64,000 nt of DNA, from positions 1 to 64,000 of the forward strand of contig ONCC01000010.1 in the NCBI GenBank assembly GCA_900316235.1. Direction: 5' to 3'. This document shows, piece by piece, positions 26,292 to 35,325 of this stretch. The DNA is from an uncultured Bacteroidales bacterium (GTDB lineage: Bacteria; Bacteroidota; Bacteroidia; Bacteroidales; P3). Every line of letters begins with the position of its first letter. Position 1 is the first letter of the stretch. Made by a program: the position numbers and the translations under genes. Under the pieces are notes generated by a model, which searched no databases, was not told where the DNA came from, and was given only the letters and a program-made list of their open reading frames with translations.

Positions 26292-26323
26292 TTTGCATTT
26301 TATTTATAGTTTTTTTATCTTTG
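26292..26323 (+). promoter_or_regulatory. Promoter of the EF-hand protein operon
   Basis: TTTG at 26292-26295 and TATCTTTG at 26316-26323 are 20 bases apart. About 98 bases of leader follow before the start codon. Confidence 0.75.
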
Positions 26324-26421
26324 CAAATGTACTATTTCAATTGGAATGGTAAGGAAGTTGTTGTGAGAGTGTTTGTTGTAGAGGTTAAATGGTCTGAAAC
26401 GAATCAAAAAACAAGATAGTT

Positions 26422-28512
26422 ATGGCAAAGATTGAAAAACTTATTCCCAGAGGGAACGGCTACAACTGGAAGTTCAGCACCGTCGGAGGCGTGACACGCG
26501 TCAACATCGAGTCGGGCGAGGATATTGCTCACCTCAACGAGTTGGACCAGAAACTCTGGACTGTGCTGAGTTGCCCCGTGAAGGGTTTGGAGTTCGACGA
26601 AAAGACGCTGGCGCTGATGGATGCCGACAAGGACGGCCGCATCCGCGTCAACGAAGTGGTGGCCGCCTCGCAGTGGCTCACCAAAGTGCTGAAAGACATG
26701 AACTACCTGCTGGAGGGTAAGGATACAATCGATTTCTCTCAGGTGCAGGACAATACCGACGAGGGCAAGGAAGTCCTCGAGTCGGCACGTCTCATCCTTA
26801 AGCAATTGGGCGTGGAGAAGGAAAGTATCTCCATGGCCGATGTGGCCGAATACATGGCAGGCTATGAGGAGAAGTGCAAGGCCGACTATACCGCCGCAAA
26901 CCCCGACCCCCACGAGCCCCCTTATGGCGATAAGAGCGACGATGCCGAGGCTGCTGTCAACGCCCTCCGCGCTAAAGTGGCCGACTTCTTTATGCGCTGC
27001 AAGCTGGTGCAGTTCGACGAGGAGGCCAGCGCCGCCCTCGATGTGCAGGTGGAGAAGATAGCCGCCATCAGCGGCAGCAACCTCGCCGACAACGCTGCCG
27101 AGATTTCCAGCTATCCCTTGGCACGTCCCGTCAAGGATGCCAAATTGCCGCTGAAAGGTGGTATCAACCCCGCCTGGCAGGGTGCTTTTGCGACGCTGAA
27201 GAGCCTGGTGCTTGATGTTGAATTTGTTGGCAAGGAATCGATTACTGAGGAGGAATGGAATACTGTCCTGGCCAAGGTCGACGCCTACACCGAATGGAAG
27301 GCTGCCGGCGAGACCGCCATGAACGAGGCTGTGGCTGAGATGCTGAAGACCCATGGCGCCGCCATCGAGCCTGTGGAGAAGTTGTTGCGTCTCTGCCGTG
27401 ATTTCTTCCGGCTGCTCCACAACTTTGTGGTATTTAAAGATTTCTATCGTCGTGACGACAATCTTCAGGCTGTGTTCCAGGCTGGCAAGCTTTATGTCGA
27501 CCAGCGTTGCTGTGAGCTCTGTGTCAAGGTTAGCGATATGCCCAAGCACATGGCTTCCGCTGGCAAGAGCGGCCTGTTCTTGCTTTACTGCCACTGCGTG
27601 AGTAAGGTGCAAGGTAAGGAAATGGACATTGTGGCCGCCCTCACCGATGGAGACATCAAGGACCTCCATGAGGGCAAGAACGCCATTTTCTACGACCGCA
27701 CGGGTCAGGACTGGGACGCCACCATCACCAAGATTGTCGACAATCCCATCTCCATCCGTCAGGCCTTCTGGAGCCCCTATCGCAAGTTCGGCAAGTGGGT
27801 GACTGACAAAATCACCAAGAACGCCGAAGAAAAGGAAAGCAAGCAGTTTGACGAGATGACCGCCAAGGCTGATACCGCCACCACCAACCTTACCAAAAAG
27901 GAAGAAGCTGCTGCCGACGCTACCGCCAAGGCAGAGGAGAAGAAGGCCCAGATGTTTGATATTGCCAAGTTCGCTGGTATCTTCGCTGCCATCGGCTTGG
28001 CCATTGGTGCCATCGGTGGCGCACTGGCCGCCTTGGGTGGCTTTGTTACTGCCAAGTGGTACAACATCATCCTCCTAGTCGCTGCTGTCGTTATCTTCAT
28101 CTCCGGTCCCTCGATGCTCCTGGCCTGGCTCAAGCTGCGCAAGCGCAACCTCGGACCCCTGCTGAACGCCAACGGTTGGGCCATCAACTCGGTGGTGAAA
28201 ATCAATACTACCTTCGGCCAGACGCTGACCTCGGTGGCCAAGTATCCCAAGATTGTGGGCAAGGATCCCTTCGCCGACAAGAAGATGGCTTGGTGGAAGA
28301 AATGCCTCATCTGGCTCGTCATCCTCGCCGCTATGTTCGTCGTCGGCTTCAAGCTGACGCAGCACCACTGGCCGTGGGAATGCAAACCCGTCGAGGAACC
28401 CGCCGCCACAGAGGTTGTCGACAGTATCGCCGTTGAGGCCGAGGCTCCCGCTGAGGCTTCTGCAGAAGCCCCTGCTGAAGAGCCTGTCGCTGAAGAAACG
28501 CCCGCCGAGTGA
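26422..28512 (+). CDS. Large EF-hand-containing membrane protein of unknown function
   Basis: The 696-residue protein lacks a signal peptide. Near residues 66-80 it has a single EF-hand-like loop (LMDADKDGRIRVNEV), then a mostly helical soluble part to about 460 and a charged coiled-coil-like stretch (KAEEKKAQ region, about 470-515). Three hydrophobic segments lie near 520-545, 552-575 and 630-650 (WLVILAAMFVVGF). The tail is Ala/Glu/Pro-rich (APAEASAEAPAEEPVAEE). Similar EF-hand proteins occur in other Bacteroidales, but I know of no assigned role. The stop overlaps the GTG start of the next gene. Confidence 0.75.
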   Translation: MAKIEKLIPRGNGYNWKFSTVGGVTRVNIESGEDIAHLNELDQKLWTVLSCPVKGLEFDEKTLALMDADKDGRIRVNEVVAASQWLTKVLKDMNYLLEGKDTIDFSQVQDNTDEGKEVLESARLILKQLGVEKESISMADVAEYMAGYEEKCKADYTAANPDPHEPPYGDKSDDAEAAVNALRAKVADFFMRCKLVQFDEEASAALDVQVEKIAAISGSNLADNAAEISSYPLARPVKDAKLPLKGGINPAWQGAFATLKSLVLDVEFVGKESITEEEWNTVLAKVDAYTEWKAAGETAMNEAVAEMLKTHGAAIEPVEKLLRLCRDFFRLLHNFVVFKDFYRRDDNLQAVFQAGKLYVDQRCCELCVKVSDMPKHMASAGKSGLFLLYCHCVSKVQGKEMDIVAALTDGDIKDLHEGKNAIFYDRTGQDWDATITKIVDNPISIRQAFWSPYRKFGKWVTDKITKNAEEKESKQFDEMTAKADTATTNLTKKEEAAADATAKAEEKKAQMFDIAKFAGIFAAIGLAIGAIGGALAALGGFVTAKWYNIILLVAAVVIFISGPSMLLAWLKLRKRNLGPLLNANGWAINSVVKINTTFGQTLTSVAKYPKIVGKDPFADKKMAWWKKCLIWLVILAAMFVVGFKLTQHHWPWECKPVEEPAATEVVDSIAVEAEAPAEASAEAPAEEPVAEETPAE

Positions 28513-29537
28513 AACGGCTGTTGACAATACTGTTGCTGATGACACCATTGGCATCGCAATCGCAAGAGACAATCTCCACGTTGCCTCCACAAGGTCGGCC
28601 GCCGCAAGGGGTTACCGCCGCCTGGTGGAACGTGGAGAACCTCTTTGACACCCGCGACGACCCCAAGACCAACGACGACGAATTTACGCCGCAGGGAGAT
28701 AGGCACTGGACACGTCACCGTCTTGCCAACAAGATTAACGGCATCTACAAGACCCTCGTGATGATGGACCTGCCCGACGTGGTGGGTCTCGGCGAGGTGG
28801 AGAACGCCCATGTCCTCCGCGAGCTCTGCCAAGGGACGCCGCTGGCGCAGGTGCCTTACCGCTATGTGCATTACGACTCTCCCGATCGTCGCGGCATCGA
28901 CGTGGCCCTCATCTACCGCACCGACCGCTTCACCGTCACGAATAGCCGCAAGGTGAGTGTCAGCGACAGCGCCGCAGGTTTCTTCACGCGTGACATCCTT
29001 GTCGTCGAGGGTGTCCGGGTGCCCCCGGAGGGCGAAAAATCCGAGGGCGATAGCGTCTGCATCCTCGTCAACCACTGGCCCTCTAAGAGGGGAGGGGAGG
29101 AGGCCGACGCCCAACGCCTGCGCATCGCCGACACGCTGCGCCGCCAGATGGTGGAGCTGCACGCCAAGCACCCCACGGCCGCCATCATCGCCATGGGTGA
29201 CATGAACAGCACCGCCGAAGAGGAGGCCATCGCCAAGGGTATGGGCTTCGCTGGCGACAGCATCAGCCCCGACGGCATCCGTCTGCTCACGCTGCGCCTG
29301 CCGCGCGACATCGGTACCCATAAGTATCAGGGGCAATGGCGCTACATCGACCAGATGTTCCTCCTCGCCGACGAGCCGTGGCAGGTGAAGAAGCTGAAAC
29401 TGCTGCGCTTCGACCATCTCCTCACCGACGACGGAAACCGCCCCGGCCAGCGCCCTAAGCGCACCTACCAAGGACCGCGTTACGAGGGTGGCCTCTCCGA
29501 CCACCTGCCGATGCTGCTCCGACTGCAGAAAAAATGA
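28509..29537 (+). CDS. Secreted endonuclease/exonuclease/phosphatase family protein
   Basis: The 342-residue protein starts at GTG 28509, overlapping the previous stop, with a signal peptide (KRLLTILLLMTPLASQSQ). Catalytic elements of the DNase I-like fold are present: AAWWNVENLFD, VVGLGEVENAHVL with the metal-binding Glu, GIDVALIYRTDRF, LVNHWPSKRGGE, IIAMGDMNSTAEEE and a final GGLSDHLPMLLRL. It probably hydrolyses phosphodiesters or phosphomonoesters in the periplasm; the substrate is unknown. Confidence 0.9.
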   Translation: MKRLLTILLLMTPLASQSQETISTLPPQGRPPQGVTAAWWNVENLFDTRDDPKTNDDEFTPQGDRHWTRHRLANKINGIYKTLVMMDLPDVVGLGEVENAHVLRELCQGTPLAQVPYRYVHYDSPDRRGIDVALIYRTDRFTVTNSRKVSVSDSAAGFFTRDILVVEGVRVPPEGEKSEGDSVCILVNHWPSKRGGEEADAQRLRIADTLRRQMVELHAKHPTAAIIAMGDMNSTAEEEAIAKGMGFAGDSISPDGIRLLTLRLPRDIGTHKYQGQWRYIDQMFLLADEPWQVKKLKLLRFDHLLTDDGNRPGQRPKRTYQGPRYEGGLSDHLPMLLRLQKK

Positions 29538-29539
29538 GC

Positions 29540-29640
29540 CCAAAACAAAAGCCTCGCTTTTATATGCAACGAAAGCGAGGCTTTTGTCGGCTATAAAAGC
29601 GAGGCTTTTGTATGCACCCAAAACGAGGCATGGGTTTGGG
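29540..29640. repeat. AAAGCGAGGCTTTT inverted and direct repeats
   Basis: AAAGCCTCGCTTTT (29548-29561), GAAAGCGAGGCTTTT (29571-29585) and AAAAGCGAGGCTTTT (29595-29609) form alternative hairpins, and a decayed AAACGAGGCATG follows. Hairpin plus T run could terminate the preceding operon. CCAAAACAAAAGCGAGGCT returns at 30246. Confidence 0.75.
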
Positions 29641-29654
29641 TCGCGGAAAATAAT

Positions 29655-29686
29655 TTTGGCCACATGGGAAAAAGTTCGTATTTTTG
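29655..29686 (+). promoter_or_regulatory. Promoter of the toxin-antitoxin-like pair
   Basis: TTTG 29655-29658 and TATTTTTG 29679-29686 are 20 bases apart. The first ATG follows after only four bases (CACC), so the transcript may be leaderless. Confidence 0.75.
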
Positions 29687-29690
29687 CACC

Positions 29691-29900
29691 ATGAAAAGCG
29701 ATATGATTATGGCAAGCGATTATTCAACAGAAGAGTCCCAAACGCCTATGGCCAGCGAGCCTGCCGCCGAATACGGGACGGTGGCGAAAAGGCATTTGCG
29801 GGTGGTTTCCGACGAGGAATTGGCGAGTTACATGCCTCTTGAGGAATCGAGACGCCTGATTACAGAAAAGATATATCGATTCTATCATCCTGAGGCATGA
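29691..29900 (+). CDS. Small antitoxin-like protein
   Basis: The 69-residue acidic protein (AEYGTVAKRHLRVVSDEELA, then MPLEESRRLITEKIYRFYH) has no recognised domain. The ATG at 29691 lies four bases after the -7 box; in-frame ATGs at 29703 and 29709 are possible later starts. Its last codons overlap the next gene (ATGA), the usual arrangement of antitoxin followed by toxin. The antitoxin role rests on that context. Confidence 0.55.
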   Translation: MKSDMIMASDYSTEESQTPMASEPAAEYGTVAKRHLRVVSDEELASYMPLEESRRLITEKIYRFYHPEA

Positions 29901-30211
29901 GATTGGTGGTTTCTCACAAAGTTCACCAGGCCATCGACAGTTTCTATGATGCGGCCATTCTCCGTCATTGGCACACTTTAAGTTATGAAACTGTCGAACA
30001 AAAGAAGAATCGGTTGTACGATGGCTTGGAGTCTTTGGAAGACTATGCTTTCATCTTCCCCAAGGCAAGGCTGAAAAAAGAATGGATGGATGCCGGATGG
30101 CAGGAGTTCATTTGTGAGGATTTCCATTTTGCCTATGAGTGTACCCAGGACTGTCACGGGGAGGATTTGGTCATTATCCATGATGCCGTCCATAGCTTGT
30201 TGTATCATTAA
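29897..30211 (+). CDS. RelE/ParE-like toxin candidate
   Basis: The 104-residue protein has the size of RelE/ParE-type toxins. It starts with a strand and helix (MRLVVSHKVHQAIDSFYDAA), has a second long helix (YETVEQKKNRLYDGLESLED) and ends in strands (DFHFAYECT, EDLVIIHDAVHSLLYH). This matches the helix-helix-sheet order of the superfamily, but catalytic residues cannot be named with confidence. It is coupled to the small gene upstream. A non-toxic protein of similar fold is possible. Confidence 0.5.
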   Translation: MRLVVSHKVHQAIDSFYDAAILRHWHTLSYETVEQKKNRLYDGLESLEDYAFIFPKARLKKEWMDAGWQEFICEDFHFAYECTQDCHGEDLVIIHDAVHSLLYH

Positions 30212-30278
30212 ACTGAACCTTTAAGCTGGGGGGGGGATTAAGACCCCAAAACAAAAGCGAGGCTGAGAGGTGAAAGAT

Positions 30279-30308
30279 GAAGCCCGTCGATTTTCGGCGG
30301 GCTTTTTT
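30279..30308 (+). terminator. Terminator after the toxin-antitoxin-like pair
   Basis: AAGCCCGTCGA pairs with TCGGCGGGCTT around a TTT loop (one G-T pair), followed by TTTT. A run of nine G lies upstream at 30228-30236. Confidence 0.85.
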
Positions 30309-30351
30309 GCTGTCTGGAACAGGCTATTTCCCAGGGCATTGTAGTAACCAT

Positions 30352-30402
30352 GTCTTACTCAACTCTTACTATACTCTTAGTCTTCTCTTTGTTAAAAATT
30401 AC
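30352..30402 (+). promoter_or_regulatory. Two-part conserved element upstream of DUF6266 gene 1
   Basis: GTCTTACTCAACTCTTACT (30352-30370), then 16 pyrimidine-rich bases, then CTTTGTTAAAAATTAC (30387-30402). The same two parts with the same 16-base spacing lie upstream of the second DUF6266 gene (44288-44238, minus strand). This is direct evidence for a shared control region; its function is not known. Confidence 0.6.
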
Positions 30403-30470
30403 TTGAGTAGGCAATAATAAGGAGAATATAACGTTATGATAGGTGGAAAAGTAATTAAAATTGGTACGTT

Positions 30471-31247
30471 ATGGCAAAGCAAATGTCTGGTATTCTGGGA
30501 GGTTACAGCGGGAAGGTCGGTCCCGTGGTGGGGTATATGTGGAACGGGAAATACTGCGTGAGGGCGTACCCGCGGGGTGTGAAGAACCCGCAGACGCAAC
30601 CGCAGATGGAGCACCGCAAAATGTTCAAGCAGGAGGTGCAGCTGGCGGCGAAGATGAGCTGGGCCGTGGGCACCACGCTGCGCGACGAGGCACGCGCCAT
30701 CGGCATGACGGCGTACAACCTCTTCGTGAAGCTGAACCAGCACGCCTTCGGCATGGAGGAGGAGCGGCTCACAGTGGACTATAGCTCGCTGATTCTCAGT
30801 GTGGGAAACGTGGCGACGGTGAGCCTGAAGTCGATGGAATGGAGCTCGCGCAATGTGCTCGACGTGCGCTACGAGCGTGGCACGGGCAGCAGCTTCGACC
30901 ACGTCTACCTCTACGCCTATATCCCTGATTTGGAGACGGGTTTCCTGACGGCTCCCGCCTACCGCCGCGACAAGCGCGTGGCGCTGGCGCTGCCCGACCG
31001 TTTCGCCGGCCACACGGCGCATATCTACCTCATGGTGCAGTCGGCCGACGGCCGATGGAGCAATTCGGTATACGCTGGTGAAATTACTCTGGATGAGAGT
31101 GTTGAGGTGCCGCAGGAGGACTTCACGGAAGGGACGCTGTCACCCTCGAACGAAACAGAGCTTATCCCGCAGGGGCGTACGAAGTCGGGCACAAGCAAAG
31201 CTCCCGAGAAGGAGGGGCCGCCGCCCAAACGGTCCGCAGGAAAATAA
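30471..31247 (+). CDS. DUF6266 family protein, copy 1
   Basis: The 258-residue protein begins MAKQMSGILGGYSGKVGPVV, the hallmark of DUF6266, a Bacteroidota family of unknown function. PRGVKNPQTQPQMEHRKMF follows, then a helical part and a beta-rich half (SSFDHVYLYAYIPDLETG, YRRDKRVALALP, IYLMVQSADGRWSNS). The last 45 residues are a charged, Pro-rich tail. There is no signal peptide. A paralog with about 50% identity in the first 85 residues lies at 43327-44112. The family can look like phage structural protein, but no phage genes are nearby. Confidence 0.75.
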   Translation: MAKQMSGILGGYSGKVGPVVGYMWNGKYCVRAYPRGVKNPQTQPQMEHRKMFKQEVQLAAKMSWAVGTTLRDEARAIGMTAYNLFVKLNQHAFGMEEERLTVDYSSLILSVGNVATVSLKSMEWSSRNVLDVRYERGTGSSFDHVYLYAYIPDLETGFLTAPAYRRDKRVALALPDRFAGHTAHIYLMVQSADGRWSNSVYAGEITLDESVEVPQEDFTEGTLSPSNETELIPQGRTKSGTSKAPEKEGPPPKRSAGK

Positions 31248-31262
31248 AGATACAACAATTTT

Positions 31263-31293
31263 TTTGTCATGTCCCGAATTCTTCGTATTTTTG
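31263..31293 (+). promoter_or_regulatory. Promoter of aspS
   Basis: TTTG at 31263-31266 and TATTTTTG at 31286-31293 are 19 bases apart, and 35 bases of leader follow. Confidence 0.8.
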
Positions 31294-31328
31294 CACCTTG
31301 GTTTTTTTGAGAAAAAAATAACGAAACA

Positions 31329-33083
31329 ATGTATAGGACTAATACTTGCGGCGAGCTCCGCCTCGCCAATGTGGGACAGACAGTGACCCTCGCCGGATGG
31401 GTGCAGCGCTCGCGCGACCTTGGCGGCATGACCTTTATCGACCTGCGCGACCGCTACGGCATCACGCAGCTGGCGTTCAACATGGAGACCAACGCTCCTT
31501 TGTGTGAGCAGGCTCGCCGTCTCGGACGCGAATACGTCATCCAGGTGACCGGCAAGGTCATCGAGCGCAGCTCGAAGAACACGAAAATTCCTACCGGTGA
31601 AATCGAGATTGAGGTGGCCGAGCTGACCATCCTCAACGAGGCCAAGGTGCCGCCCTTCACCATCGAAGACCAGAGCGACGGCGGCGACGATATCCGCATG
31701 AAATACCGCTACCTCGACATCCGTCGCAACCCTGTGAAGAACAACCTCATCATGCGCCACCGCATGGCTATGCTGGTACGCAACTACCTCTCCGACCGCG
31801 ATTTCTTGGAGATTGAGACCCCCATGCTCATCAAGAGTACCCCTGAAGGTGCCCGCGACTTCGTCGTCCCCAGCCGCATGAACCCCGGCGAGTTCTACGC
31901 CCTGCCGCAGAGCCCGCAGCAGTACAAGCAGCTGCTGATGGTGGCCGGCATGGACCGCTACTTCCAGATCGTGCGCTGCTTCCGCGACGAGGACCTCCGC
32001 GCCGACCGTCAGCCCGAGTTCACGCAGATCGACTGCGAGATGAGTTTCGTGCATCAGGAGGATGTGCTCAATATGTTCGAGGGCCTCGCCAAGCACCTCT
32101 TCAAGGAGATGAAGGGCATAGAGTTCGATAAGTTCCCCCGCATGACCTGGCACGACGCCATGTGCCTCTACGGCTCCGACAAGCCCGATATCCGCTTCGG
32201 CATGGAATTCCAGGAGGTCACCGACGTGGTCAAGGGCCACGGCTTCGGCCTCTTCGACGGCAGCGAGCTGGTGGTGGGCATCGTGGCCCCCGGCTGCGCC
32301 GAATACACTCGCAAGCAGCTCGATGCGCTGACCGACTTCGTGAAGCGTCCGCAGGTGGGTGCTGGCGGCATGGTGTACATCAAATACAACGCCGACGGCA
32401 GCTTTAAGAGCAGCGTGGACAAGTTCTATGATGCCGAGGCTCTCAAGGCCATCGCTGACAAGATGGAAGCCAAGCCCGGTGACCTGATGCTGTTGCTCTG
32501 CGGCCCCGCCATGAAGACGCGCACGCAACTTTGCGCCCTACGCCTCGAGATGGGCAGCCAGCTCGGCCTGCGCGACCCGCAGAAGTTCGCACCCCTCTGG
32601 GTCATCGACTTCCCCCTGCTGGAATGGGACGACGAGACTCAGCGCTACTATGCTATGCACCACCCCTTCACGGCTCCCAAGCCCGAGGATGAGGCTCTGC
32701 TCGACGACCCCAGTCGCTGGGGCGACATCCGCGCCAACGCCTACGATATCGTGATGAACGGCACCGAGGTGGGTGGCGGCAGCATCCGTATCCACGACCG
32801 CGTGCTGCAGAACAAGATGTTCCATACCCTCGGCTTCACCGACGAGAGCGCCGCCGCGCAGTTCGGATTCCTGATGGATGCCTTCACCTACGGCGCCCCG
32901 CCACACGCCGGTCTCGCCTTCGGCTTCGACCGCCTCTGCTCCATCTTCGCCGGTGCCGACAGCATCCGCGACTTCATCGCCTTCCCCAAGAACAACGCCG
33001 GCCGCGACGTCATGAGCCAGTCGCCAGCGCCCATCAGCCAGGAACAGCTCGACGAGCTGCAGATAGCAATAAAGAAAAACTAG
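31329..33083 (+). CDS. aspS: Aspartyl-tRNA synthetase
   Basis: AspS charges tRNA-Asp in the cytoplasm. The 584-residue class II enzyme begins with an OB-fold anticodon-binding domain ([20 protein letters not shown]). The bacterial AspRS core follows: motif 1/2 segments [40 protein letters not shown] and [18 protein letters not shown], the bacterial GAD insertion (about 290-410) and motif 3 ([18 protein letters not shown]). The length is normal for bacteria. The TAG stop is part of the first unit of an ACTAG repeat stack. Confidence 0.97.
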   Translation: MYRTNTCGELRLANVGQTVTLAGWVQRSRDLGGMTFIDLRDRYGITQLAFNMETNAPLCEQARRLGREYVIQVTGKVIERSSKNTKIPTGEIEIEVAELTILNEAKVPPFTIEDQSDGGDDIRMKYRYLDIRRNPVKNNLIMRHRMAMLVRNYLSDRDFLEIETPMLIKSTPEGARDFVVPSRMNPGEFYALPQSPQQYKQLLMVAGMDRYFQIVRCFRDEDLRADRQPEFTQIDCEMSFVHQEDVLNMFEGLAKHLFKEMKGIEFDKFPRMTWHDAMCLYGSDKPDIRFGMEFQEVTDVVKGHGFGLFDGSELVVGIVAPGCAEYTRKQLDALTDFVKRPQVGAGGMVYIKYNADGSFKSSVDKFYDAEALKAIADKMEAKPGDLMLLLCGPAMKTRTQLCALRLEMGSQLGLRDPQKFAPLWVIDFPLLEWDDETQRYYAMHHPFTAPKPEDEALLDDPSRWGDIRANAYDIVMNGTEVGGGSIRIHDRVLQNKMFHTLGFTDESAAAQFGFLMDAFTYGAPPHAGLAFGFDRLCSIFAGADSIRDFIAFPKNNAGRDVMSQSPAPISQEQLDELQIAIKKN

Positions 33084-33131
33084 AGAAACTAGTTATTCTA
33101 GTTAAACTAGTTATACTAGAAAAACTAGAAA
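33079..33131. repeat. ACTAGTTA-type repeat stack before the four-helix gene
   Basis: Six units of the type (A)ACTAG plus 3-4 bases run from the aspS stop codon nearly to the next start codon (AACTAG, AACTAGTTATTCTAG, TTAAACTAGTTATACTAG). The same stack follows the next gene at 33772. Confidence 0.85.
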
Positions 33132-33139
33132 AAAAAGCT

Positions 33140-33775
33140 ATGCAAGGGCCGCGTTCCATCTTCAAGCCGACTGCCAACTGGCACAACCTTCATCTCTATA
33201 AAAAGAGCGATGTGCTGTACCAGTTGACAGTTGTCTTCTGTCGGAGGTTTCTGCCATCATTTGGCGACCGCACCGTCGATCAGATGGTGCAGGCCGCCCG
33301 CAGCGGCAAGCAGAACATCGTGGAGGGCAGCGAGGATGGCAAGACCAGCACGGAGATGGAGCTCAAGTTGCTCAATGTGGCGCGAGCCAGCATAGGCGAA
33401 CTGCGTGAAGACTACGAGGACTACCTGAAAGGCCACCATCTCGAACTGTGGAGCAATCATCATCCCCGTTTCGACGCTATGCTGGCCTTCTGTAGGGAGA
33501 ACAATGATTTCGGGGCTTTTGCTAGTATGGCTGAAAAGCTCTCGGACGAAGAGTTCTGCAATATGGCCATCACCGTTTGCCGTATGACGGACAAGATGAT
33601 AGTCTCGTACCTTGACTATTTGGAGAAGCGTTTTGTGACAGAGGGAGGCATCAAAGAACGTATGCATGCTGCCCGCACAGGTTACCGCCAGGAGCAAGAT
33701 GCCAGGCTTCAATACCTTGAGGAGGAAAACAAGCGGCTGAAAGCAATACTTAATGACCATGGGATTAAATTCTAG
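33140..33775 (+). CDS. Four helix bundle protein with suffix domain (S23-like)
   Basis: The 211-residue protein matches the four-helix-bundle family related to proteins encoded in 23S rRNA intervening sequences. The core holds LYKKSDVLYQLTVVFCRRFL, VDQMVQAARSGKQNIVEG, LKLLNVARASIGELREDYED and MIVSYLDYLEKRF. The C-terminal part with TGYRQEQDARLQYLEEENKR is the 'suffix' coiled coil of the Bacteroidota type. The function is unknown. Both flanks are made of the same ACTAG repeats, and the gene's TAG stop lies in the second stack, which suggests that gene and repeats arrived or moved together. Confidence 0.8.
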   Translation: MQGPRSIFKPTANWHNLHLYKKSDVLYQLTVVFCRRFLPSFGDRTVDQMVQAARSGKQNIVEGSEDGKTSTEMELKLLNVARASIGELREDYEDYLKGHHLELWSNHHPRFDAMLAFCRENNDFGAFASMAEKLSDEEFCNMAITVCRMTDKMIVSYLDYLEKRFVTEGGIKERMHAARTGYRQEQDARLQYLEEENKRLKAILNDHGIKF

Positions 33776-33804
33776 TTGAACTAGTTAAACTAGTAAAACT
33801 AGAA
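33772..33804. repeat. ACTAGTTA-type repeat stack after the four-helix gene
   Basis: TCTAGTTGAACTAG, TTAAACTAG and TAAAACTAG units start in the stop codon of the four-helix gene and end 24 bases before menA. Confidence 0.85.
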
Positions 33805-33827
33805 ATAAAAAAACAATACAGTCAACG

Positions 33828-34685
33828 ATGAACCCTTTGATAAAATCTATGCGCCTCCGCACATTGCCTCTGTCGTTGGCAGGCGTGGTGTGCGGAGGTC
33901 TGCTTGCTATGGGTGGACTTGGGAACGATGGCAGCTGGTGGACCTTCGCGCTGGTGCTGTTGACGGCCTGCCTGCTGCAGATTCTTTCCAACCTCAGCAA
34001 CGAGATGGGCGACCACCTCAGCGGCGTGGATGGCGAGGGTAGGGAAGGTCCCAACTACAGCATGACCGACGGTGGCCTTACCGTGAAGCAGATGTGGAAA
34101 GCCATCAACGCGATGGTGGTGGTATGCTGCGTGAGTGGTCTGTTGATGGTGTGGATGAGCGGTAGTCCGTGGTGGTTGCTGTTGTTAGGTGCCGCCGCCA
34201 TCTGGGCCGCCACCCACTATACCCTCGGCAAGAACCCCTACGGTTACCGTGGCCTCGGTGACCTCTTCGTATTCATCTTTTTTGGCCTGGTGAGTGTGCT
34301 GGGCAGCTACTATGTGGTGGCCCACAGCATGGACTGGCAGATGCTCTATCCCGCCGTCGGCATCGGCCTGCTCAGCGTGGGCGTCCTCAACGTCAACAAC
34401 GTGCGCGACATGGCCTCCGACGAGGGTATCCGCCGCACGGTGCCGTTACGGATAGGGGAGCGGTGGGGCAAAATCTACCAGGCGGCGCTGGTAATCATCG
34501 GCTTGGCGATGATGGTCATCGGCAGCGGCACCCCCTGGATGGTGCTCTTGGGCGCGCCCCTCGGCTGGCACCTCTACATGGTGCGCACACGCTCCGGCCG
34601 CGACCTCGACCCCGCGCTGCCCCTGCTGGTCCTCTCCACGGCCGCCGCCGCCGTCATCTACATCATCGCCCGCTATGGCCTATGA
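33828..34685 (+). CDS. menA: 1,4-dihydroxy-2-naphthoate polyprenyltransferase
   Basis: MenA attaches the polyprenyl chain to DHNA in menaquinone synthesis, in the inner membrane. The 285-residue protein has eight or nine hydrophobic segments. It has the Asp-rich prenyl-diphosphate loop of UbiA enzymes in the MenA form (LSNLSNEMGDHLSGVDGEGR), then YTLGKNPYGYRGLGDLFVFI and the second loop NVNNVRDMASDEGIRRTVPL. The next gene, menG, overlaps it by 11 bases and encodes the following step. Confidence 0.93.
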   Translation: MNPLIKSMRLRTLPLSLAGVVCGGLLAMGGLGNDGSWWTFALVLLTACLLQILSNLSNEMGDHLSGVDGEGREGPNYSMTDGGLTVKQMWKAINAMVVVCCVSGLLMVWMSGSPWWLLLLGAAAIWAATHYTLGKNPYGYRGLGDLFVFIFFGLVSVLGSYYVVAHSMDWQMLYPAVGIGLLSVGVLNVNNVRDMASDEGIRRTVPLRIGERWGKIYQAALVIIGLAMMVIGSGTPWMVLLGAPLGWHLYMVRTRSGRDLDPALPLLVLSTAAAAVIYIIARYGL

Positions 34686-35325
34686 TTTCGACGAGATAGC
34701 GCGCGACTATGACCGCATGAACCACCTTATGACGGCCGGCCTCGATCGCTGTTGGCGGAAGCGCGCTGTACAAGGCTTGCATGGCAAGGTGCTGGATGTG
34801 GCCTGCGGCACGGGCGATATGGTGGTGGAACTGCTGCGGACGCGGCACGCCGCGTCCCTACAGGTGACGGGCGTAGACCTCAGCGAGGAGATGTTGGCCA
34901 TCGCCAAGCGGAAAGCTCCTCAGGCAGAATATAGGCTGGCTGACGCTGAGCACCTGCCGTTCGGGGATGCGAGTTTCGATGCCGTCACCTGCGCCTTCGG
35001 GGTCCGCAATTTCGTGCATCTGGAGCAAGGTCTCAGTGAGATGCTGCGTGTCCTCAAGCCCGGCGGCCGCATGGTGATACTCGAATTGGCCACCCCCGAC
35101 AGCCCACTCCTCCGCCCCTTCTATAACCTCTACACAAAGCATATCATCCCTTGGCTGGGCAGCCGCATCGCCGGCAACCGCGAGGCTTATACCTATTTGC
35201 CAGAGAGTGTCGAACGATTCCCCAAGGGCGATGCATTTTTGAGATTGTTTTCCAACTCTTGTGAGCATAAGCTCACCTTTGGTGTTTGTCGCCTTTACAT
35301 AATAAACAAAGAGGTCGCTGGCTAA
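34675..35325 (+). CDS. menG: Demethylmenaquinone methyltransferase
   Basis: MenG (UbiE family) methylates demethylmenaquinone with S-adenosylmethionine, the step after MenA. The 216-residue protein is a class I methyltransferase: motif I VLDVACGTGDMVVELL, VTGVDLSEEMLAIAKRK, DAVTCAFGVRNFVHLEQGL, then VLKPGGRMVILELATP, and the UbiE ending EAYTYLPESVERFPKGDAFL. It is slightly shorter than E. coli UbiE. The start overlaps menA by 11 bases. A hairpin (AGAGGTCGC/GCGACCTCT) spans its stop codon but lacks a T run. Confidence 0.93.
   Translation: MAYDFDEIARDYDRMNHLMTAGLDRCWRKRAVQGLHGKVLDVACGTGDMVVELLRTRHAASLQVTGVDLSEEMLAIAKRKAPQAEYRLADAEHLPFGDASFDAVTCAFGVRNFVHLEQGLSEMLRVLKPGGRMVILELATPDSPLLRPFYNLYTKHIIPWLGSRIAGNREAYTYLPESVERFPKGDAFLRLFSNSCEHKLTFGVCRLYIINKEVAG

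Noticed and set aside
30471-31247. DUF6266 gene as part of a prophage
   Set aside because: No integrase, capsid, terminase or lysis genes are near either copy; both sit between housekeeping genes.
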